From Selaginella moellendorffii (Eukaryota > Streptophyta > Lycopodiopsida > Selaginellales > Selaginellaceae), in contig NW_003314293.1 of assembly GCF_000143415.4 (NCBI RefSeq), positions 5,670 through 69,669 of the forward strand: a stretch of DNA of 64,000 nucleotides, given 5' to 3'. The notes beneath the pieces were generated by a model. It did no database searches. It saw only the letters and a list, made by a program, of their open reading frames with translations, and was not told where the DNA came from. The stretch's first letter is position 1. Every line of letters starts with the position of its first letter. A program made the translations under genes and the position numbers. This document shows, one piece after another, positions 57,790 to 64,000 of the stretch.

Positions 57790-59501
57790 ATGAAGCTGAA
57801 ACTCCCCAAGGTTAGGGTTGGAAGGAAGATATTTGGCAACGGGGGCATTCTTGCCAAGGCAAAGAAGGGGTGCGCGTCGGGGATGGCGCCTCCCTGTGGG
57901 GGCGGCCCTGACAGCACCGCCGCATCGACTCCTCGGGTAAGCGATCCTCGTCATTCTTGGATATTTTGCTTGGGTTCGTGAATGCCGCTTGCATTGTCGA
58001 GTGTTTCGATCCATCCATTTGCTTACCTGTGACATTCAAGATGCTTGTGTTAATCTATTGCATGCTCGATTTTTTTTGCGAATGCGATTCGTGCAGGAGC
58101 GGACAAAGCTGAATCAAAAAGCTGCCAAGCTCATGAGCCAGTCAACAAAAAGAAGGCTTGCAGTGAGTGCCGAATCAGATATTGAGAAAGCAGCAGCTTA
58201 TGTTCCAAGGGTAAGCTCGTCGCTCATTCCTCTATGTTTGGTTTTGTCAATGCTTGGAATTTTTCTCAACGAGCGATCGATGTTTTTGCTTTTCTCATTT
58301 CTCAGGCCATCGAAAAGAATGAAGCCGCGCGGGAACGCATTCAGCACGCATTGGAGAAGAACTATCTTTTCAAGTCTCTCGACAAGGAGCAAACAAAGAC
58401 GGTAAAAGTTCTTCTCCGCAAAGAAGCTTTGCCTATTAGCTCACCATAATCCCTCAAAGGTGCACGGTAACAATTATAGTAGCTCAAAGCATTTGGCTTT
58501 TGTGTTTGACGCGGGATTATGCTTCAGGTGGTGGATTCTGTGGAGGAAGTTAAGTACAACCCCAATGACATTATAATCAAGCAGGGCGATGAGGGTGACA
58601 AATTTTTCCTCATCGAGGTGTGCTTCTTCATTCCATGTTTTTTCCCTTGTTTTGACTCTTTGTTTAGATAGGTGAATGTGAAGTGTGGTTGAAGGACCCA
58701 GAGAGGATACGCCCCGAGATGGTCAAGAGATATGGTCCTGGAGACACATTCGGAGAGCTTGCGCTTCTGTACAATGCTCCCCGTGCGGCAACTGTCAAGG
58801 TTTTACCATTCATTAAAATATGTTTGCTGGTTTTGCAGGACTCATTTGGTATTCTTTTCAGGCAATTACAAGCTGTACACTCTGGGCGGTAGACAGGCCC
58901 ACTTTTCGAGCGATTCTTATGCAAACTACCAACAACAAGCGGCAATTGTACGAAAAGTTTTTGGCAGAGGTTCCTTTGCTGAAGGTAAATAGTTTGCAAT
59001 CGTTTCTCCATCAATTCGCCTTTATTTTGGTTGGCGTGTAGACGCTAACAGCGTACGAAAGATCCGCAATTGCCGATGTTTTGGACGCGGAATACTACGA
59101 ACCAAACACAGACATTATAGTGGAGGGCCAAGAAGGAAACAAGTTTTATTTTGTGGAAGAAGTAAGACTCGCTACCGCTTGTGGAAACTGAATTTATTTC
59201 GCAGGGAGAAGCCGAGGCAAGGACAGGAGACAAGGTACTAATGAAATACAAGCGTGGAGATTACTTTGGGGAGTTGGCGCTACTAAGCAACAATCCTAGA
59301 GCAGCGACTGTCAGAGCGACAACGAAATGCAAGTGCGTTTCAATTCATCGTGACAGTTTCAAGGTCAGCTCATTTTGTTGAAGTTGCTCGTATTCCTACC
59401 GCATTTGCTCGTTTGTACTCTAGAGATTGCTTGGGAAAGTAGAAGACATCTTAGAGCGGAGGAAAGAAGAATACGAGAAAACTTCTGCAGGCACAAGCTA
59501 A
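57790..59501 (+). CDS. PKAR: cAMP-dependent protein kinase regulatory-subunit-like protein
   Basis: Nine exons encode 352 residues: 57790-57936, 58097-58210, 58306-58401, 58528-58617, 58668-58799, 58862-58984, 59042-59161, 59205-59363 and 59424-59501; every junction keeps the frame. After a basic N-terminus comes KRRLAVSAE (58148-58174), a PKA pseudosubstrate of the type RRxA plus hydrophobic residue, as in RI subunits. Two tandem cyclic-nucleotide domains follow, with phosphate-binding cassettes FGELALLYNAPRAATVK and FGELALLSNNPRAATVR, each with the Glu and Arg that hold cAMP. No kinase domain is present. The alignment with animal RI runs from the pseudosubstrate to the C-terminus. The docking/dimerisation domain of RI is not visible, so it may be monomeric. 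Confidence 0.9.
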
Positions 59502-59985
59502 TCGCTAGAAGACTGAGCCACAGTTCTGGTTAACTCCAGGTTTGCCGTAGATATTTGAAATTTGAGTGTCAGGATCAGGTTCATGCATATTTGACTGGGA
59601 AAAGAAAGCAGTGTCATTTTGCATTTGGAATCCTGTGTCACGTGAACCGCCGCCTCTCTGATTCTCGCAGAGCAAACTAATGTTACGATCTGCAAACACT
59701 TCGGTACTATAAAGTGAGAGAGGAGCACCGGCGAAGCGTGGAGTTCGTAGTGAGTCCTAGTTCAGCTTTTCATGCTGTCTGTGTGAGCGCGCCTCCTCGC
59801 TGAAAAGGCATCCAGTACCTCAGGACGCTTAGCTCCTGTTTCAGGACTATATATTGCGTGTTTGTCTTCGGAGAGGATTCTTTCTAGTGCTGCTTTCTGA
59901 TGCATAAAGTCTATATCTAAGCAGTTAGTCTAGGATTGTGGTGTCCGAGTTGCTTGCTGTTCTTTTAACGACTTGATATCTTGCA
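59502..59985. other. Intergenic stretch before the dioxygenase
   Basis: I see no gene; a TATA-like TATATATTGC lies near 59847. Confidence 0.5.
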
Positions 59986-61245
59986 ATGGCAGCAGCTCAG
60001 ACACTCCAGCCAGCTTCAGTTCCTTCGGTCCACAATATTCCCATTTCAGGGGCAAGCACCAACGTTGGCTCCCTTGCGAAAGCTTTGCAAGGCACAGAGA
60101 CCATTCCGGAGGTGTTCTTGCTTCCTGAGTCGGAGCGTGTCACAGTGCCTCACGATGGTTACTCCGAGCAGGTGTCCCTGCCAGTTGTGGACCTCAGGGA
60201 ACTGTTGCTGCCGGAGTGTTCCGAGGAGTCGAGGAAGAGAATTGCTCGGGAAGTTGCGGAGGCCAGCAGCGAGTGGGGATTCTTTCAGGTGGCTGGCCAC
60301 GGCATCCCTCTGGAGCTGCTGGAAAGAGTGAGAACTCAAGGACGAGCGTTCTTTTCACTGCCTGCCGAAGACAAGGAGAAAGCATCGCTCGGTCTCTTCC
60401 AGGGATACGAAGGCAGGCACGGCTTCATTCCAACTCGCGTCCCGTGGTCCGAGACTTTCACTTTGCAAATTGCTCCAACTTCCAACGTGGTGCCGATAGT
60501 TGAGAAGTTATGGCCAGATGGAAACTCGGAGCTCAGGTACCTCAGTTATCTCTCTTCTATTTACAGTTTCCCACTCGTTGATCATCGCATTCTCGCAGCT
60601 CCACCATCATGGACTACGGCAACGAACTCCACTCCCTCGGGATCAAGATCCTGGAGCTTTTAGCCGAGAGCCTGGACTTGGACCAGGATTTCTTCAGCAA
60701 GAACTTCAAATCCAAGCACTCCGCCGGGATGAGAATGAACTTCTATCCACCGTGTCCGCAGCCGTCCATGGCACTCGGTCTGGGAGCCCACGCCGACCCA
60801 AACTGCCTGACAATGCTCTACCAAGACGAAGTCGGGGGCCTCCAGATCCAAAAGGACGACAAATGGATAGCCGTCAAGCCCGATGTCGACTCACTGGTCC
60901 TAAACATTGGAGATAGTCTCCAGGTAAACCAAGTTATTCTCTTCTTAACTTCCCGCTCGTTACTGCTTTCTCTTTCAGGCGTGGAGCAATGGCAGGTTTC
61001 GCAGCGTCCAGCACCGCGCTGTTGTGAATGGCAATAACGCTCGTTTGTCCGTTGCCTTCTTCTACAGCCCGGACGACAGTGTATCCATGGAGGTTCCAGC
61101 GCAGCTCGTGGACGAAGCCCATCCACTGCTCTACAGGCCCTTCACTTGGGCAGAGTATTTGCAGCAGATTAGAACCAAGCGGATGCGCGGCAAAGGTGGC
61201 CTGGACACGTTCATGAAGATCTCAGACGAGAGCAAGACCGACTAG
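59986..61245 (+). CDS. 2-oxoglutarate/Fe(II)-dependent dioxygenase (DOXC class)
   Basis: Three exons (59986-60536, 60599-60923, 60979-61245) encode 380 residues. The N-terminal DIOX_N region (VSLPVVDLREL; EWGFFQVAGHGIP) precedes the catalytic jelly roll with Fe ligands His and Asp in GAHADPN and His in VQHRAVV, and the 2-oxoglutarate Arg in ARLS. MRMNFYPPCPQP is the usual substrate-side motif. The family makes and breaks down gibberellins, flavonoids and other metabolites; this copy cannot be placed further. A damaged partial copy lies 1.1 kb downstream. Confidence 0.9.
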
Positions 61246-61445
61246 AAGGAAAGCTCAACGCAAATGTCTAGTTTTATCTTTTTATGAATGACAGATCTAA
61301 GCATTATATGGACGAGTGCATCTGAGAATAAAGCGTGGTCCCCACGACAGCTAGGCCAGAGACTATTCACACGAATTTTTCGTGTGATTCAGGACCACAA
61401 AAGATTTATCACGTATGACAACACCATTCCATCCGTGTCCACTAC

Positions 61446-61520
<75 letters not shown>

Positions 61521-61742
61521 AGGTAATCCAAGATGCTGGCACCAAAACCATAACATCTTACAAGCTTTTACAATTTGGAATGCAAAAGGCACTACGGCAA
61601 TTGCCATAAAGGTTCACAAGAAGATGATTTTACATTCAGCTTAGTTAATTATTAACGCAAATTTATTCATTGTAAGCACTCAAAGATTATAACAGTGGAA
61701 TTAATAAGGAACGGAAGCAATTAAATCTCCCAGAAATTCCAT
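61246..61742. other. Intergenic stretch with (TA)n tract
   Basis: A pure TA microsatellite spans about 61449-61517. No gene is seen. Confidence 0.8.
61449..61517. repeat. (TA)n microsatellite
   Basis: About 34 TA units in a row; frames through it (Ile-Tyr repeats) are not genes. Confidence 0.95.
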
Positions 61743-62422
61743 TCATTCATGGTGAAGATAACCGGTTGACCAGCGCATAAGGTCGAACATGCATCCATTA
61801 CATAAAGCACAGTGCTGGTCAGGCATCTTCGCCATGAATGAAACAGGAACAGGCTCTAGGAGATTTCTCCAGGCCTCCTCCAGCAGGATGTTCACTCCGC
61901 TTCCACTCTCGATCACTGCACAACAACCATTGGATTGGACTCGGCTCCGCCCTGGACGATCTTGTCGTGGATGTCTCTCAGATCTTCCAGCCTCTAGCAC
62001 GCGTTTAGAGCCGTGATCTTTCTTGGAGCCACGCCGTGTAGCTGCATGGTTTGGAAGATCTTGAGAGCTTCCTTGGCCACGCCACGCTTGGTGTGCTTGG
62101 CGATGGTTTCCGTCCACAAAGTCACATCCGGTTCCACCAGTGCTTTGCTCGCATCCATCACGCTGCCGCACTTAAGGTACATCTTGACGATGTTCTTCCC
62201 GAGGAAAGCGTCGAGCTCCAGTCTGTAATGGATGGCTTTCGCGTGGAGCTCTTGGGCTTCGCCCCGGTGCTCGCCGCAAAAGTTTGCCGCTGGAGCATAC
62301 TCGCCAACGCTAGCGTTGCCATCTAGAGAGCTTACCAAGCTCCTTAGCTGCCTTCCGAACTTCCAGGCAGGCATGGCTTCATTCCAACTCGCGTCCTGTG
62401 GTCCGAGACTTTCACTTTGCAA
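61743..62422 (-). pseudogene. PPR protein gene fragment
   Basis: The minus strand from 62422 reads a short leader and then about three pentatricopeptide-like motifs: ELHAKAIHYRLELDAFLGKN, NIVKMYLKCGSVMDASKAL and VTLWTETIAKHTKRGVAKEAL...IFQTMQLHGVAPRKITALNAC. It then meets a stop at 61994; the following sequence is worn. PPR proteins bind organelle RNA. The N-terminal side is fused to the broken dioxygenase copy. Confidence 0.7.
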
Positions 62423-62844
62423 ATTGCTCCAACTTCCAACGTGGTGCCGATAGTTAAGAAGTTATGGCCAGATGGAAACTCGGAGCTCAGGTACCTCAGT
62501 TATCTCTCTTCTAGTTCAGTTTCCCACTCGTTAATCATCTCATTCTCGCAGCTCCACCATCATGGACTATGGCAACGTACTCCACTCCCTCGGGATCAAG
62601 ATCCTGGAGCTTTTAGCCGAGAGCCTGGACTTGGACCGGGATTTCTTCAGCAAGAACTTCAAATCCAAGCACTCCGCCGGGATGAGAATGAACTTCTATC
62701 CACCGTGTCCGCAGCCGTCCATGGCACTCGGTCTGGGAGCTCACGCGGACCCAAACTGCCTGACAATGCTCGACCAAGACGACGTCGGGGCCTCCAGTCC
62801 CAAAAGGACGACAAATGGATAGCCGTCAAGCCCAACATCGACTC
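62365..62844 (+). pseudogene. Partial duplicate of the dioxygenase, cut by a Copia element
   Basis: It matches 60410-60888 closely, including the intron and the Fe-site motif GAHADPN. It lacks the first 140 codons, has a one-base loss near 62788 that shifts the frame, and ends at the Copia LTR in exon 2. Confidence 0.88.
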
Positions 62845-62936
62845 TGATAAGGATGAACAGGCTCTCGTTCATCACGAGGGGCTACAAAACCCCCTGAGAG
62901 CTCTGGAGAATATGCTATGCCAGCATATTCATATCA
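62845..62936 (-). repeat. Very short (92-bp) Copia 3' LTR
   Basis: The left boundary is fixed by loss of match to the dioxygenase (60888/62844), the right one by the purine tract. The partner LTR is not in the window. Confidence 0.6.
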
Positions 62937-63536
62937 CTCCCACTTGAGCACTAAGGTGCTCGCTCAAGGAGCTCTCTCATGCCAAGTGCTTGTACGTGTC
63001 GCTGGAACAGTAACGCCTTGGTAAAAATATCTGCAACCTGCTTTGTTGGATGAGCTCCAAAACATGCTGGTTCACTTGATCTCAAATATAATGGAACTGC
63101 ACCTGGATATGTTGGCGCTAGCTGATGCCGTCCAAAAGTTGTCGTAGCTAGCAACATTCCTTAGGATAACGCTATAATTGACTGTCGCGTGAGAGTGCCA
63201 CTGCCGAGACTGAAAATATAACCTGTGGTGGATTTGCGCTGCTCAACCTCGCCTGCAAAGTCAGCATCTGTGAAGCCATACCTGCTGGGGCTTTGGAGTA
63301 CGTGAGTGCATAATGTGTGGTCCTCTTCAAGTAGCGAAAGATGCATTTGACTGCCAACCAATGAGGAATCCTTGAGTCTTGAGAAACTGGGACACTGCTC
63401 CCACTGAAAAGGCCAAATCTGGCTGTGTGCAGACCATCAGGTGAATTAAGGTGCCAACCAGTATCTGCTTCATCTTCTTGCATTCCTCAACTGTTTGTGA
63501 GACTTGATCTTTGCTGAGATGGAGGCCAGCTTCCAT
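62845..63536 (-). mobile_element. Decayed Ty1/copia element, 3' part
   Basis: The minus strand shows RT/RNase H pieces: LHLSKDQVSQTVEECKKMKQ, MVCTQPDLAFSVGAVSQF, DADFAGEVEQRKSTTGYIFS and QVADIFTKALL, in several frames. A purine run (GTGGGAG) is followed by a short LTR, 62845-62936, with ends TGATA...TATCA on either strand. The upstream part of the element is not recognisable beyond 63540. Confidence 0.8.
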
Positions 63537-63716
63537 AGGAGTTTATGCTTCATTTAGCTCAGCAAGATGAAACCTCTCCAAGATTTTGCCTGTCACATAT
63601 AATCCTGATCCCTAAAAAATATTTCACTGATCCAAGATCCACCATCTTAAATTGTGCCTATAGCTCACACTTGGGCTGCTGCAAAGCTAGGCAAGTTGGA
63701 TTGACTAATAGATAAT
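63537..63716. other. Short stretch, probably worn Copia sequence
   Basis: The minus strand may continue the Copia RT, but no motif is clear. Confidence 0.3.
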
Positions 63717-64000
63717 TGTCTAGCTCTTAAATTTAAATTTCCTGAAAGGTTATCTAGTATAGTATAATTTAAACCCAAGGATGGTTAACCCCAGGAAAAA
63801 AGGGTGCACTATTCTTCATTTTCCTTTTATTTTTGAATCTTTATAAATCTCTCAAAAGTCATTCTCTTTAATTATTTATAATTCATCACGCTTTCTTATA
63901 AGTTCACATTTTCATGAACAGAAGTTGAAAATTTAAACTTCTAGGAAGGTCAAGAACACTTAACCCCAAATATCCTAACCCTTAACAACCAATTTACACT
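63717..64000. mobile_element. TRIM fragment at the window edge
   Basis: An LTR-like unit (about 63717-63880) and a following TTCATCACGCTTTCTTATAAG block match the TRIM at 30954-31627. A second LTR-like unit starts near 63925 and runs off the window. Confidence 0.6.

Overview
The window is plant nuclear DNA, most likely from the lycophyte Selaginella moellendorffii or a close relative (inference). The grounds are: protein genes with many very short introns (about 43-95 bp), plant-specific families (EXECUTER, GT43 xylan synthase, class C ARF with a miR160 site, NB-LRR, Selaginella-style PPR remnant), a PKA regulatory-subunit gene of a kind missing from angiosperms as far as I know, and chromovirus-rich repeat blocks.

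Region 1 (1-15 kb) is an accessory block. It holds a ParB-like gene (minus strand, running off the left edge), a long DUF7869/transposase-like frame at 5625-8690, scrambled direct duplications carrying telomere-like repeats, and 19 copies of a 22-bp palindrome (half-site ATGGCRTGWGG). A young Tf1/sushi-type chromovirus (9014-13672, TSD TCTTG) has jumped into it. That element shows a complete -1 frameshift signal and a self-priming site, but has lost RNase H.

Region 2 (15-32.8 kb) is nested retrotransposons. A decayed minus-strand chromovirus (15901-30818) has a 7.7-kb non-coding LTR element of the same family inserted in one of its LTRs. TRIM elements and AT-rich DNA follow.

Region 3 (33-61.3 kb) is gene-dense. 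In order: EXECUTER (+), TANGO6/RTP1-like (-), IRX14-like GT43 (+), ARF10/16/17-like (-), monoglyceride-lipase-like hydrolase (+), NB-LRR (-), RBM39-like splicing factor (-), SAM-like plus PRXL2 thioredoxin-fold protein (+, one frameshift), degenerate SDR (-), PKA regulatory subunit (+) and a 2-oxoglutarate dioxygenase (+). I see no shared pathway; several genes are divergent pairs over short promoters.

Region 4 (61.3-64 kb) is decay: a (TA)n tract, a PPR fragment, a partial dioxygenase copy cut by a Copia element with a very short LTR, and a TRIM fragment at the right edge.

The best candidate for something undescribed is the palindrome family together with its ParB-like and transposase-like neighbours. 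A functional link between them is inference.
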